Counted from the first letter of the stretch, positions 34,262 through 44,396 are shown. The stretch: DNA of 64,000 nucleotides from Mycobacteriaceae bacterium (GCA_019749805.1 JAIEPH010000022.1:124001-188000), one strand, 5' to 3'. The notes: generated by a model from the sequence alone, not told the origin. Translations and numbers: made by a program.

Positions 34262-35413
34262 ATGGGGTTCGAACGAATCGACAGCCTGCTGAACGGCGTG
34301 ACGGCCGACGGGTCCCTGCACGGCATCGCCGCCACGGTCGTCGGCCGCGACGGCGTCCTCTACGAGGGCGCGGCCGGAGACGCCCGGCCCGACACCGTGT
34401 TTCGCAATGCATCGATGACGAAGGCCGTCGCCACCACTGCCGCGCTGCAGCTCGTCGAGGAGGGCCGCCTCGACCTCGACGCCGCCGTGGCCTCGGTCGT
34501 CCCCGAGTTCGGCGAGCTTCAGGTGCTCGACGGGTTCGAGGACGGGCAGCCGGTCCTTCGCCCGCCCAAGACCCAGGCGACCGTCCGCCAGCTGATGAAC
34601 CACACGTCCGGCTGCGGTTACTTCTTCCTCAACGAAAAGCTCCACAGGTACTGCATGGACCATGGATTCCCCCACGTGCTCACCGGGCTCAAACAGAGCA
34701 TCAGCTCGCCGCTGGTCCACGATCCCGGCACGGTCTGGGAGTACGGCGTCAGCACCGACTGGGTCGGCCAGGTCGTCGAGGCCGTGAGCGGCCAGGCGCT
34801 GGGCGACTACGTCGCCGAGAATGTCTACGGCCCGCTCGGCATGACGGACTCGACGTTCACCCCGACCGACGAGCATCGCGCGCGCTTTATGCCCGTCCTC
34901 ACCAGGGCGGCGGACGGCAGCCTGGTGCCGACCGAGATCGACCTCGATGTCGAGCAGGAATGGCATTCGGGCGGCCACGGGTCCTACGGGACGATTCGCG
35001 ACTATGGGCGGTTTGTCCGCGCGTGGGTCAACGGCGGCGAGCTCGACGGCAGGCGCATCCTCAACGAGGAGACGGTGCAGCTCGCGCTGCGGGACCACCT
35101 CGACGGGGTACCGCTGCCGAAGAAGCTGGACCCGACTGTCCCCGAACTGGCCAACCCGGTCGAGCTGCTCGACGTCCCGCAGGGGTGGGGCCTGGGGTTC
35201 CACGTGTACTCGATCGATCTGCCAGGCATGCGCAGTGCCGGTTCGGGTGACTGGTCGGGCCTGTTCAACACGTACTTCTGGGTCGACCGTAAGGCAGGGA
35301 TCGGTGCCGTCATCGCGACGCAACTGCTGCCGTTCTTCGACAAGAAGATGGTCGAGACCGCGCTCGCCTTCGAGGCCGCCGTCTACGCCGAGCTTCGCGC
35401 GACGGTGTCCTGA
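34262..35413 (+). CDS. Serine hydrolase of the beta-lactamase/esterase EstB family
   Basis: 383 aa, ATG 34262 with AAGGAGA 7 nt upstream. Active-site motif SMTK (S51, K54) of class C-type serine hydrolases, a later Tyr in VWEYGVSTDWVGQV, and C-terminal GSGDWSGLFNTYFWVD. No signal peptide, so it probably acts in the cytoplasm as an esterase or peptidase rather than as an antibiotic beta-lactamase. Family members in mycobacteria (LipL/LipD type) act on lipid esters. The third motif (KTG) is replaced, as is common in the esterase branch. Confidence 0.85.
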   Translation: MGFERIDSLLNGVTADGSLHGIAATVVGRDGVLYEGAAGDARPDTVFRNASMTKAVATTAALQLVEEGRLDLDAAVASVVPEFGELQVLDGFEDGQPVLRPPKTQATVRQLMNHTSGCGYFFLNEKLHRYCMDHGFPHVLTGLKQSISSPLVHDPGTVWEYGVSTDWVGQVVEAVSGQALGDYVAENVYGPLGMTDSTFTPTDEHRARFMPVLTRAADGSLVPTEIDLDVEQEWHSGGHGSYGTIRDYGRFVRAWVNGGELDGRRILNEETVQLALRDHLDGVPLPKKLDPTVPELANPVELLDVPQGWGLGFHVYSIDLPGMRSAGSGDWSGLFNTYFWVDRKAGIGAVIATQLLPFFDKKMVETALAFEAAVYAELRATVS

Positions 35414-35576
35414 GCACTGGCGCCGCGCGGTCCCGACCGCTGTGGGAAGATTCAAGACATTCGCGTCGGCGTGACGATGCGAGCGCGGGGGGTTCCGCCT
35501 GGTTAAACCACTGACAGGGTTGTCGGTGGGCGCATCGGTCACGTCTGGAAAAGCCCGGAAGATGTTTGGAGTTTCC

Positions 35577-37133
35577 ATGTCCACCCATAGGGTTTCTGAG
35601 CACAATCCTGCGATTGCGGCGGCGCTCGCCGCGATGCTGGCGTGGCTGGTGTCGGCCGTCGCCCTGACCGAGTCGACGACGTGGCCGATAGCGGCCGTCG
35701 TCGCCGTGACGTCAGGGTTCGGGCTGCTGGTCGGTGCGGTGAGCCTCGCGATCGCCTCCGGTGCGATTCGTCGCGGCCCCGGTGTCGTGGGACGGGCTGC
35801 CGTCGCGATTGCCATCGGGGTCGTCGTCGGCGAACTCGCCGCCGTCGTCGTGTTCTCCGGGTCGATCGATCGGCTGCTCGGTGAGCAGGCGGCGCGCACC
35901 GCCGAGTCCAGCCCGGCCGCATCGCAAGCCGCGGCCGATCTCGACCGGAGTCGCACGGCGCGCCGCGGGCTCGACGAGGCGGTGGAGCAGGCCGTGCAAC
36001 GCCGCCAGGAGGCCCTGGTCGTGGCCCGTTGCGAGTTCAACCCTCGGCCCGACTGCCCGCAAATCACCATCACCGGCGTGCCCGGTGCCGGCCCGGAAAC
36101 CCGCACGGCGAACGACTTTCTCGCCGATGCCCAGCGGACGCTCGACGCCGCGTTGGCCGAGCGAGACCGGCAGGCAGCCGTGCTCGATGCCCAGATCGCC
36201 GACGGCGAGCAGGCGCTGGCGCAGGCCAGGCAGGCGGCGATGGCCGATGCGGATCGCGGGCTGGGCGCTCGGTGGGTCGCGATGAACGATCACACGCTGG
36301 CTGATTCGGGTGCTCTCGTCATGCGACTGCTCGTCGACGGGTTCTTCGTCCTGCTGAGCCTGCTGCCGCTGATCCTCACGCTATGGCGGGGCGAGACGTC
36401 GCAGGACCGCGTTATCGCCGCCGACGTCGAGCGGGATAGAGCGGAACTCCAAGCCGACACCGCCGTCGCGGTGAAGCGGGCCGAGGTGCGCGCAGCCATC
36501 GACACCATGTGGGCCGAACAGCAGTTGGCCAGCGCCCGCATGGCCGTCGAGGCCCAACTCCAGATCGATCGCGAGCAGCAACGCCGCCGGGTGATCGACG
36601 CGACCGGGCCGGCGGTGACCGCACGGTCGGAGCGCATGCCCCAGACCGCAATAGAGGACGTGTACCTGCCGATCGCCGCCGAGGCCGAAGCGGCCAGCCT
36701 GCATGCGACCGAGTTGCCGGCGGCGCCCGCGGTGGTCGACGTGCCCGACAGTGTGGACGAGGCATCAGAGGACGACCGCTCGGTGGAGCGGTCCGGGCGT
36801 CCGCTGATCCCGGCCATTCCGGACGTCACCCGGGCTGCCGCGCGCTGGCTTCGCCCCCTGGTGCCGCCGATCCTCGTCAACGCGATCGACACCACCACCA
36901 GGCCGCTGCGGGGTGTGCGACAGATCTTCGAGGAGACGGAAGAGATTCACATCTCGATGCGACGCACCCACCGGGTGAGTTCTCACATCGAGGAGGCCGA
37001 GGAGGTTGGGCTCGCCACCGAGCAGGTGTCACCCGCAATGGCGGACGACGAGGATCGGGCCGAACTCGCCGGCAGCAGCACGCGTGAACTGCATGGGCGT
37101 CGCGGCCCCCGGGAACTCCCGCCGGGGCGCTAG
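35577..37133 (+). CDS. DUF4407 membrane protein
   Basis: About 518 aa from ATG 35577 (GGAG 5 nt upstream); earlier in-frame starts exist at 35562 and 35520. Three N-terminal membrane helices (AIAAALAAMLAWLVSAVAL, WPIAAVVAVTSGFGLLVGA, VAIAIGVVVGELAAVVVF), a periplasmic/coiled helical region (RRQEALVVARCEF, DAQIADGEQALAQARQAAM) and a fourth helix (LLVDGFFVLLSLLPLILTL) followed by a long charged cytoplasmic coiled coil. This is the DUF4407 layout. Function unknown. The C-terminal ~120 residues are of low complexity and mycobacterium-like. Confidence 0.8.
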   Translation: MSTHRVSEHNPAIAAALAAMLAWLVSAVALTESTTWPIAAVVAVTSGFGLLVGAVSLAIASGAIRRGPGVVGRAAVAIAIGVVVGELAAVVVFSGSIDRLLGEQAARTAESSPAASQAAADLDRSRTARRGLDEAVEQAVQRRQEALVVARCEFNPRPDCPQITITGVPGAGPETRTANDFLADAQRTLDAALAERDRQAAVLDAQIADGEQALAQARQAAMADADRGLGARWVAMNDHTLADSGALVMRLLVDGFFVLLSLLPLILTLWRGETSQDRVIAADVERDRAELQADTAVAVKRAEVRAAIDTMWAEQQLASARMAVEAQLQIDREQQRRRVIDATGPAVTARSERMPQTAIEDVYLPIAAEAEAASLHATELPAAPAVVDVPDSVDEASEDDRSVERSGRPLIPAIPDVTRAAARWLRPLVPPILVNAIDTTTRPLRGVRQIFEETEEIHISMRRTHRVSSHIEEAEEVGLATEQVSPAMADDEDRAELAGSSTRELHGRRGPRELPPGR

Positions 37134-37367
37134 CTGGCCGTAGGTCGAGTCAAGAGGGTGTGTGGGGTGTTGCGGCCCATGATGGTTGCGCCCATGCCGT
37201 CGAGCATCTCCGATATCACCTGCTGGTTGACCGGGTGCTCGCTGGCCGCTCATCGCCGGGCGGGCGAATCGGGCGCGCAAACCCACCGTTTAGGGTGCGT
37301 CAGCGCGCCGAATTCGCACTCATCGGCGGCGTTTCAGCAGTCCACCCCGAGGGTAGAAAGTGCCTGC

Positions 37368-38180
37368 ATGACGAGTGTCAAGGGCGCGGTCAACGAAGCC
37401 ACCCAGACGCGCGTCGTCGAATGGATCGCGCGGGCCGGCTATCCGGTCAGCGGAGTACTGCATCTGCTCATCGCCTACCTGATCGTCCGGATTGCGCTGG
37501 GCTTCGGCGGTGACGCCGACCAGACCGGCGCGTTGGCGACGCTTGCCGGCAGTGGCGGCGGTGCGCTGCCGCTGTGGATCGTGGCCGCCGGACTCAGCGC
37601 ACTGGCGATGTGGCGGTTCGCGGAAGCGATACTGGGCCTGTATCCGGGCGAAAGCGCCCATGCCCACCATCGCGATTCGCCAATCAGCGACCGGCTCAGG
37701 GCCTTCGGGCTGGGTCTCCTCTACTGTGCCGTCGCATTCACGGCCATCCAGTTCGCGCTGGACGTGTCGCGCTGGGGCAAGGACACGACCGCCGGACTGA
37801 GCGCGCGGCTGATGCAGTCCGGCGGCGGCAAGACCGTACTCGTCATCGTCGGATTCGTCGTCGCCGCAATCGGCGCCTATTACGTGCACAAGGGAGCGAC
37901 CCGGAAATTCCTCGACGACCTGACGGTTCCGGGTGGCCGGCTGATCACGGTGCTCGGCATCTGCGGTCATGTCGCCGAAGGCCTCGTGCTGTTCGCGGCG
38001 GGCTTGTCTGTCATTGCGGCGACCTACATGAGCGATCCGGCCAAAGCGACCGGTCTCGACGCGGCGGTCAAATCACTGGGGCATGCGCAGTTCGGAACGG
38101 CGATCTTGATCGCTGCCGCAACGGGTTTCGCGGCATATGGCGTGTACAGCTTTGCGTTGGCACGCTACTCGCGGATGTGA
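37368..38180 (+). CDS. DUF1206 membrane protein
   Basis: 270 aa from ATG 37368. It consists of three repeats of a two-helix unit, typical of DUF1206: VVEWIARAGYPVSGVLHLLI, RLRAFGLGLLYCAVAFTAIQ and LITVLGICGHVAEGLVLF, each with a conserved G-x-x-x-x-G and an aromatic residue. An integral membrane protein; function unknown. The 5' region (37134-37367) holds no gene. The 3' end overlaps that of the convergent membrane protein gene at 38068. Confidence 0.82.
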   Translation: MTSVKGAVNEATQTRVVEWIARAGYPVSGVLHLLIAYLIVRIALGFGGDADQTGALATLAGSGGGALPLWIVAAGLSALAMWRFAEAILGLYPGESAHAHHRDSPISDRLRAFGLGLLYCAVAFTAIQFALDVSRWGKDTTAGLSARLMQSGGGKTVLVIVGFVVAAIGAYYVHKGATRKFLDDLTVPGGRLITVLGICGHVAEGLVLFAAGLSVIAATYMSDPAKATGLDAAVKSLGHAQFGTAILIAAATGFAAYGVYSFALARYSRM

Positions 38181-38508
38181 GCAGCCGCTCGTGGCTTTCT
38201 CGTGTCGCGCGATAGCTCTGCAGATACCTGTCGATCTGCTCACGCCGCAGCGGCTGCGCCCAGATGTTCGAACCCTCGATCTCGATGCCGCTGTCGTTGG
38301 AAGCCGCGCGCTTGCGGGCACCGATGCGGAACCCCGCGACCGTCGCGACCATCAAGACGACCAATCCGGCGCCGATGATCCCGGCCAGCGGACTCCCGGC
38401 CGCCAGTGAGTAGACGAACGTCCCGAGTGCGACGAACGTCAACAGGAACAACACATACGCCACATTCGTCGGAGAAATCCGCCCCAACACCGTCCTCATC
38501 TCTCTCAC
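38068..38508 (-). CDS. Small membrane protein divergent from TetR
   Basis: 146 aa. Two membrane helices (VAYVLFLLTFVALGTFVYSL and LAGIIGAGLVVLMVATVAGF) are followed by a soluble tail (EIEGSNIWAQPLRREQIDRY). Its last ~37 codons overlap the 3' end of the convergent DUF1206 gene and look less protein-like, so the frame may have lost its original stop. It is divergent from the TetR gene across a region with two overlapping palindromes, so it is the likely target of that regulator. Confidence 0.65.
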   Translation of the reverse strand: MREMRTVLGRISPTNVAYVLFLLTFVALGTFVYSLAAGSPLAGIIGAGLVVLMVATVAGFRIGARKRAASNDSGIEIEGSNIWAQPLRREQIDRYLQSYRATRESHERLLTSASSVPTQSCTRHMPRNPLRQRSRSPFRTAHAPVI

Positions 38509-38523
38509 CTCTGCTGTCTATCA

Positions 38524-38565
38524 AAACGCTACGCGTATCGTAGCGCTACGGTTAGTGTAGCGTTT
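38524..38565. promoter_or_regulatory. Double TetR operator
   Basis: Two overlapping dyads of the same half-site: CGCTACG-cgtat-CGTAGCG (38527-38545) and CGCTAC-7 nt-GTAGCG (38544-38562). The outer ends also match: AAACGCTAC (38524-38532) with GTAGCGTTT (38557-38565). The centre, CGTAGCGCTACG, is a perfect palindrome. The element lies between the TetR gene and the divergent membrane protein gene, so both could be controlled together. Confidence 0.65.
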
Positions 38566-38604
38566 CGTGGGCCCCGGGTATTCCCGGTGAAGAAGGGGAG
38601 GTCG

Positions 38605-39150
38605 ATGGCGCAACGCCCAACCGCCGACGAACGCATCGCCGACGCCACCTTGGCATTGCTGCGCACCAAAGGCGCGGGCGCGGTGACGGTCGAAGCGGTG
38701 GCGGCGCGCTCGGGTATAGCCAAGACGACGATCTATCGACGGCACCGCGACCGCCGCGCCATGCTGTCCGCCGCGTTGACGGGAATCGCCAACCCCGAAC
38801 CGCTCGCAGACGACGCGATGGCGCCAGATCGGTTGCGGTGGGTCATCGAGGAAGCCGTCAAGGCGATCGACGACGGAATCGGCTTCGGTGGCCTGGCATC
38901 CTTGCTCACCGATGACGACCCCGACTTCACGAAGCTCTTCCGCCGTATCCTGGCCCGCCAGCGGGCGAAACTGGAGTCAGTGATCGACGACGCCAAGGAC
39001 GACGAGTCCTTTCGCGCCGATGTCGACGGCGCGACCTTGATCGACGCCATCGTCGGTGCGCACGTCGCCGAACGCGCCCGCACCGGCCGCATCACAGCGG
39101 GATGGGAGCGACGGTTGTTCGACCTCTTCTGGCCCAGCGTTCTCGCATGA
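38605..39150 (+). CDS. TetR-family transcriptional regulator
   Basis: 181 aa from ATG 38605 (GGGGAGG site; an in-frame GTG 18 nt earlier is inside that site). Helix-turn-helix at about 28-50: VTVEAVAARSGIAKTTIYRR. The C-terminal ligand domain (LRWVIEEAVKAIDDG, LFRRILARQRAKLESVIDDA, LIDAIVGAHVAERARTG) is of the TetR_C type that binds unknown small ligands. It probably represses itself and the divergent membrane gene through the palindromes just upstream. The PP2C gene follows immediately. Confidence 0.88.
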   Translation: MAQRPTADERIADATLALLRTKGAGAVTVEAVAARSGIAKTTIYRRHRDRRAMLSAALTGIANPEPLADDAMAPDRLRWVIEEAVKAIDDGIGFGGLASLLTDDDPDFTKLFRRILARQRAKLESVIDDAKDDESFRADVDGATLIDAIVGAHVAERARTGRITAGWERRLFDLFWPSVLA

Positions 39151-39198
39151 GTGCAAAGCTGTTCCCGAAGGCGAATACGTGAGGGGCGCGGTGTCGAC

Positions 39199-40092
39199 GT
39201 GTACGGAGAGAACTGCGGTGCCGCGTTGACGGCGATCCGACAGCTCACGGTGCCCCGGTCGGATCCGGACCCCGACGGCCGGGAGCCGGATCGCGATGAG
39301 AATCAGATCGGCGCGATCGTGCTGATCACCGACCGCGGTATCGAGCACACGCGCAACGAAGACGCCGGCGCAGCGGGGGTCGTGGTCAACAGCGCGGGGG
39401 ACCGGCCGCGTGCGATCGCCGCCGTGGTGTGCGACGGCGTCTCCACCTCCGCCGACGCACAGAATGCGTCGAGGGCCGCGTCGGCGGCAGGCGTCGACGC
39501 AATGCTGAAGGCACTGGCCGCATCCCGCGACATCCCGTCGGTGATGCTGGCCGGACTCACTGATGGGGCAAAGGCGGCTGCGGAATCCACGTCGCCCGAA
39601 GGATTCAGCCCTGCGTCGTGCACCTACACAGCCGCGGTCGTCGTTCCGGCCGACGGCGGACAGGTGCAGATCGCGATCGCCAACGTCGGGGACAGCAGGG
39701 TGTACTGGCTGCCCGAGCCGCCCGCGCAGCCGCAACGCCTGACCGTCGACGACACCGTTGCGCAGCAGTTGATCTCCGCGGGTATACCGGCGGACTCGCC
39801 CGCCGTGCTCCGAGGGGAGCACACTCTCACCCGGTGGTTCGGTCGCGATGCCGATCGGGAGTGGGACGAATCGAGCGTCCGTACGATGACCACCGCCGAC
39901 CGAGGCGTCCTGGTGCTGTGCTCGGACGGACTGCACAACTACCTGCCCGAGGCCGCCGACATCGCTCGGTTCTGCAACGGAACCGCACCGGACGAGGCCG
40001 CTCGCGCGCTGGTCGATCATGCGTTGCATGCCGGCGGTCACGACAACATCACCGTGATCGTCATTCCGATCGGACCTGATGAGTTGGGTTGA
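39199..40092 (+). CDS. PP2C-type serine/threonine phosphatase
   Basis: About 297 aa. The start is uncertain: GTG 39199 has GAGGGG about 13 nt upstream, but the frame is open back to a GTG directly after the TetR stop (39151). PP2C motifs: HTRNEDAGAAG, AAVVCDGVSTS (metal Asp), IANVGDSRVYW, LVLCSDGLHNYL and GGHDNITVIVI. All metal-binding Asp residues are present, so it should be an active Mn/Mg-dependent phosphatase, cytoplasmic because there is no membrane segment. In mycobacteria PP2C enzymes oppose Pkn kinases. No kinase is adjacent. Confidence 0.82.
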   Translation: MYGENCGAALTAIRQLTVPRSDPDPDGREPDRDENQIGAIVLITDRGIEHTRNEDAGAAGVVVNSAGDRPRAIAAVVCDGVSTSADAQNASRAASAAGVDAMLKALAASRDIPSVMLAGLTDGAKAAAESTSPEGFSPASCTYTAAVVVPADGGQVQIAIANVGDSRVYWLPEPPAQPQRLTVDDTVAQQLISAGIPADSPAVLRGEHTLTRWFGRDADREWDESSVRTMTTADRGVLVLCSDGLHNYLPEAADIARFCNGTAPDEAARALVDHALHAGGHDNITVIVIPIGPDELG

Positions 40093-40160
40093 GCAGCGGT
40101 GACTTTGCCCGTGACAATGGTCTCGGCGTCTCTTACCAATATGACTGTGTGCCAACCTCA

Positions 40161-40218
40161 CAGCGACTTTGTCGCTCAACTACTACCGCCACCACCAATG
40201 TCAGCGACTTTGTCGCTC
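40161..40218. repeat. Two copies of a 17-bp hairpin repeat
   Basis: CAGCGACTTTGTCGCTC occurs at 40161-40177 and 40202-40218. Each copy is a perfect 6-bp stem with a 3-nt loop (AGCGAC-TTT-GTCGCT). They lie between the convergent PP2C and amine oxidase genes, so they may act as a two-way terminator. An IR GCCTGC/GCAGGC follows at 40242-40265. The identical copies 41 bp apart suggest a repeat element that may recur elsewhere in the genome. No gene is visible between 40093 and 40311. Confidence 0.6.
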
Positions 40219-40311
40219 CGAGCTTGGCACTAGGCATATATGCCTGCAGACAGACATGCGCAGGCGATGTTCAACACAAGCGCCGGAGGCTCGAAGCTCT
40301 TGACACAAGAG

Positions 40312-41676
40312 TCAGGCGGTCGTCATCGCCTTGTCATGCTCCATCACCTCGACGGCCGCGCGCTCACCCGAGCGGACAGCTCCGTCGATGAACCCGTACA
40401 TGATCGCCGAACTCTCCGTGCCCGCCCAATGGATCCGACCGCACGGCTCCCGCAGCGCCGGCCCGAACTCCGTCAACACCCCCGGCGGCGAGTGCGCGAT
40501 CATCCCGCCGCCCGAATACCGCTCGATGGTCCAGTTCTGCTCGACGTAATCCGTCAACATCCGCGCCTTTTCGCCGAACCTTTCGACCACAGCGTCGATG
40601 ACCCCCTTCTTGCGCTCCTCTTCGCTGAGCTCCGTCATCTCTCGTGCAAGGGGTCCCTCTGTGATGACGCACAGAATCGCGGGTGACGGATTGTCTGTGC
40701 TGGCATCGATGGTCAAATTGGCCATCGACCCCGGCGCGAACGACTGACCCGACAGGCCATCGGCTCGCCAGAACGGCTCGTCGTAAACCAATGCGATCTT
40801 GTACACCGCGCCCGACGGCATGCGCTGGTTCAGGAACGATCGATCCATCGGAAGCATTGGCTCATAATGGATTTGCGATGCGATGCTCACCGGCACGGCC
40901 ACCACGGCCCGACGTGCACGCACCACCATGTCGTCGGATCGGACCGTCACACCGTCGTCGTCTTGCGAGATGCGCCGCACCGGCTGCGACAATTGGATCA
41001 CGTCACCCAGCTCGGCAGCAATCGCGCGGTGGATCGCGCCCATCCCGCCGACCACTCGCTCATCCTCGGCCGCATCCTTGACCCCGAGGACAAAGCTCGG
41101 CCCGCCGGCCGAGGCCATCTGATACAGCACGAACAGCAGCGAAATCTCCGATGCCGCAGAGGTATACAGCCCGGAGACCGAGTAGTCGAGTAACTGGTGA
41201 GCGGGCTTGGACAGGGTATTGCGGTCCAGCCACTCCGCCCAGGTGATCTGGTCCCACTTCCTCGCCTTCGGGGCATCCCACGGGGCCTCGGGGTCGATCT
41301 GCTTGCACATCGAAGTCAGCTCGAGGAAGACCTTGCCGATGTTGGCCACCGCCCACGGGCTCATCGACAACGGGATCGTGCCCTTGTACTTGTAGGCCTT
41401 ACCGTCGATGTACATCATCGCTTGACCGTCGGTGTACTGCTTGTAGCTCGGGATGCCGAACTCCTTCATCAGCGCATAGATGGCGTCCTGGCCCGGGCCG
41501 ATCCACGCGCCGCCCCGATCGATCCACAACCCGTCGTCGCGAGTCTCCGTCCACGTGCGGCCGCCCACCCGGTCGCGCGCCTCCAGTAGCGCGACCGAAT
41601 GCCCCGCCTGCTTCAACCGCAGCGCCGCGGTCAGTCCGCCGAACCCGGCACCCACCACGCAGTAATCGACATCCAT
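40312..41676 (-). CDS. Flavin monoamine oxidase
   Basis: 454 aa. The FAD-binding Rossmann motif is at the N-terminus (CVVGAGFGGLTAALRL), followed by LLEARDRVGGRTWT, and the C-terminal FAD contact GRIHWAGTESSAIMYGF. This is the amine oxidase/putrescine oxidase family, which oxidises primary amines to aldehydes with release of H2O2 and ammonia. No signal peptide. The upstream region has a consensus -35 and repeats, indicating control by a repressor. GGGG about 8 nt before the ATG. Confidence 0.88.
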   Translation of the reverse strand: MDVDYCVVGAGFGGLTAALRLKQAGHSVALLEARDRVGGRTWTETRDDGLWIDRGGAWIGPGQDAIYALMKEFGIPSYKQYTDGQAMMYIDGKAYKYKGTIPLSMSPWAVANIGKVFLELTSMCKQIDPEAPWDAPKARKWDQITWAEWLDRNTLSKPAHQLLDYSVSGLYTSAASEISLLFVLYQMASAGGPSFVLGVKDAAEDERVVGGMGAIHRAIAAELGDVIQLSQPVRRISQDDDGVTVRSDDMVVRARRAVVAVPVSIASQIHYEPMLPMDRSFLNQRMPSGAVYKIALVYDEPFWRADGLSGQSFAPGSMANLTIDASTDNPSPAILCVITEGPLAREMTELSEEERKKGVIDAVVERFGEKARMLTDYVEQNWTIERYSGGGMIAHSPPGVLTEFGPALREPCGRIHWAGTESSAIMYGFIDGAVRSGERAAVEVMEHDKAMTTA

Positions 41677-41726
41677 GGCACACCCCAGCTGTCCGTTGCG
41701 CCGGCCCGAACCAGCGCGAGATGCTT

Positions 41727-41759
41727 ATTAGACATACGCCTAATTAGACGGAGTGTCAA
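41727..41759 (-). promoter_or_regulatory. Promoter with operator repeats for the amine oxidase gene
   Basis: On the minus strand a perfect TTGACA (41759-41754) is followed, after 17 bp, by TATGTC (41736-41731), a plausible -10. The heptamer GTCTAAT occurs twice, 16 bp apart (41749-41743 and 41733-41727), overlapping the promoter, and CTAATTAG (41740-41747) is a perfect palindrome. The rest of 41760-41871 shows nothing clear. Confidence 0.5.
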
Positions 41760-41871
41760 TAGGGCAGCGCAGAGCGGCAGCAAATTTGTTGCGCCAGCCA
41801 TCAATAAATGCAAATAGGTTTTGACGTGGTAGTTAGAACGAAGTCGGCCTAGTAATTGCGAAGTGCAGTAA

Positions 41872-42933
<1,062 letters not shown>

Positions 42934-42987
42934 CTAACAACGCCGCTGCATACTCTTGCGCTCCCGCGCTCGGCAGTGATCAGTCTG

Positions 42988-44004
42988 TTATCGGGATGAG
43001 ATCCGTCGTGACACTTCGCCATAGCGCTCGATGCGCTCGGGGTCCGCCAACGCGTTGTACAACACGATGCGAGTCGCGAGCTCCCCATACTTCGAGACCA
43101 GGGCGTCGGCCAGCCCCTCCCACGTCGACTCCGTCGCGAACTGAGCGATGTGCTCGTCGGTGATCTGCGCGGCCATGCCCTTGAAGTCGCCGGCTTTCTG
43201 CTTCTCGCGGATGCGCGCCGTCGTGCCCTCGAACCCGGCCTCGTCCCAGATGAACGCGTAGTTCGGTGTGCTGCCGTAGAAGCTCATGCTGGTCCGAACG
43301 AGCTCACGCTCGCGGGCCCGCTCTTCGTCGCTGTCGCCGACGATCGTCATGACCGGCACGATCACCGCGACATCGTCCGTCGAGCGGCCCGTCTTCGCCG
43401 CTCCCTCAGCGATATTCGGCACCACATGCCGCGTGATGTAGCCCGGCTCGCCCAACGGATGCACGTGCACGCCGTCGGCGACCTCGCCGGCCATGCGCAG
43501 CATCCACGGATTGACCGCCGCGATGTCGACTTTCGGATCCGGCGCGTCGATCGGGCCCGCGCTCCACTGCGGCGTGATGAAGTCCATGTCGTAGAAGTCG
43601 CCGTGGTGGTCCAGCCTGCCTGTCCGGAATGCTCTGAAGCACGCCTTGACGGCCCGTACGTAATCGCGCAGCCGCGGGCCCGGGCGCTCGAAGTCCACGC
43701 CGTAGCGCCGCACCACATGCGTGCGCACCTGGGTGCCCAGGCCGAGCCGGAACTTGCCGTCGGTCGCCTCCTGCAGTTCCCACGCCGCCGCCGCTGTGAC
43801 GAACGGGCTGCGCGGGAACGCCACCGCCACACCCGTCGACAGGGCGAGGCCCGGCGCGGCCTGCGAAGCCACCGCTGCATTGAGATAGGCGGTCCGGCCG
43901 GTCTCGGTGAACAACAGTCCGGAGAACCCCGCCGCTTCGGTGCGGGCGGCGAGCGCCCCGATCGTCTGCAACGGCTGCGGCGTGATCATCGCGTCGACAT
44001 ACAC
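42988..44004 (-). CDS. LLM-class F420-dependent oxidoreductase
   Basis: 338 aa. Luciferase-like TIM-barrel pattern: FSGLLFTETGRTAYLNAAVA, LALSTGVAVAFPRSPFVTA, WELQEATDGKFRLGLGTQV, KVDIAAVNPWMLRMAGEVAD and GVHVHPLGEPGYI. The subgroup (F420-type, TIGR03617-like) is abundant in mycobacteria; the substrate is unknown. No signal peptide. Divergent from the small membrane protein at 44043, with only 38 bp between the two starts, so the promoters overlap. Confidence 0.85.
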   Translation of the reverse strand: MYVDAMITPQPLQTIGALAARTEAAGFSGLLFTETGRTAYLNAAVASQAAPGLALSTGVAVAFPRSPFVTAAAAWELQEATDGKFRLGLGTQVRTHVVRRYGVDFERPGPRLRDYVRAVKACFRAFRTGRLDHHGDFYDMDFITPQWSAGPIDAPDPKVDIAAVNPWMLRMAGEVADGVHVHPLGEPGYITRHVVPNIAEGAAKTGRSTDDVAVIVPVMTIVGDSDEERARERELVRTSMSFYGSTPNYAFIWDEAGFEGTTARIREKQKAGDFKGMAAQITDEHIAQFATESTWEGLADALVSKYGELATRIVLYNALADPERIERYGEVSRRISSR

Positions 44005-44042
44005 AGGGGCACGGTACGCCCGCCTTGTCGTACGCTGAGTCG

Positions 44043-44396
44043 ATGGAGCTACTACGCGACGTAGTTGTACTGCTGCACATCGTCGGCTTCGCCGTCACCT
44101 TCGGCGCGTGGGTCACCGAGGCAGTCGCCAAGCGGTTCAGCTTCACCCGCGTCATGGACTATGGGCTGCTGCTCTCGCTGCTCACCGGCCTGGCGTTGGC
44201 CGCGCCGTGGCCCGCGGGCATCGAAATGAACTATCCGAAGATCGGCATCAAGCTCGTCATCCTTATCGTGATCGGCGGCGTGCTCGGCATGGGCAGTGCT
44301 CGGCAGAAGCGCACCGGAGGGCCCGTGCCGCGTCCGCTGTTCGTCAGCGTCGGAGTGTTGTCCTTCGCCGCGGCCGCCATCGCCGTGCTGTGGTGA
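44043..44396 (+). CDS. Small integral membrane protein (117 aa)
   Basis: ATG 44043 has TACGCT (44031-44036) 6 nt upstream, so the mRNA is probably leaderless. Four membrane segments (VVVLLHIVGFAVTFGAWV, YGLLLSLLTGLALAA, KLVILIVIGGVLGMG, FVSVGVLSFAAAAIAVLW) cover most of the chain. No functional motif is visible. Members of this type are common in actinobacteria as four-helix proteins of unknown function. The 138 bp after the stop hold no gene. Confidence 0.7.
   Translation: MELLRDVVVLLHIVGFAVTFGAWVTEAVAKRFSFTRVMDYGLLLSLLTGLALAAPWPAGIEMNYPKIGIKLVILIVIGGVLGMGSARQKRTGGPVPRPLFVSVGVLSFAAAAIAVLW

Noticed and set aside
32573..36106. A 1177-aa frame on the minus strand
   Set aside because: High GC keeps the frame open through antisense of the hydrolase and DUF4407 genes. 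The real gene starts at 34150.
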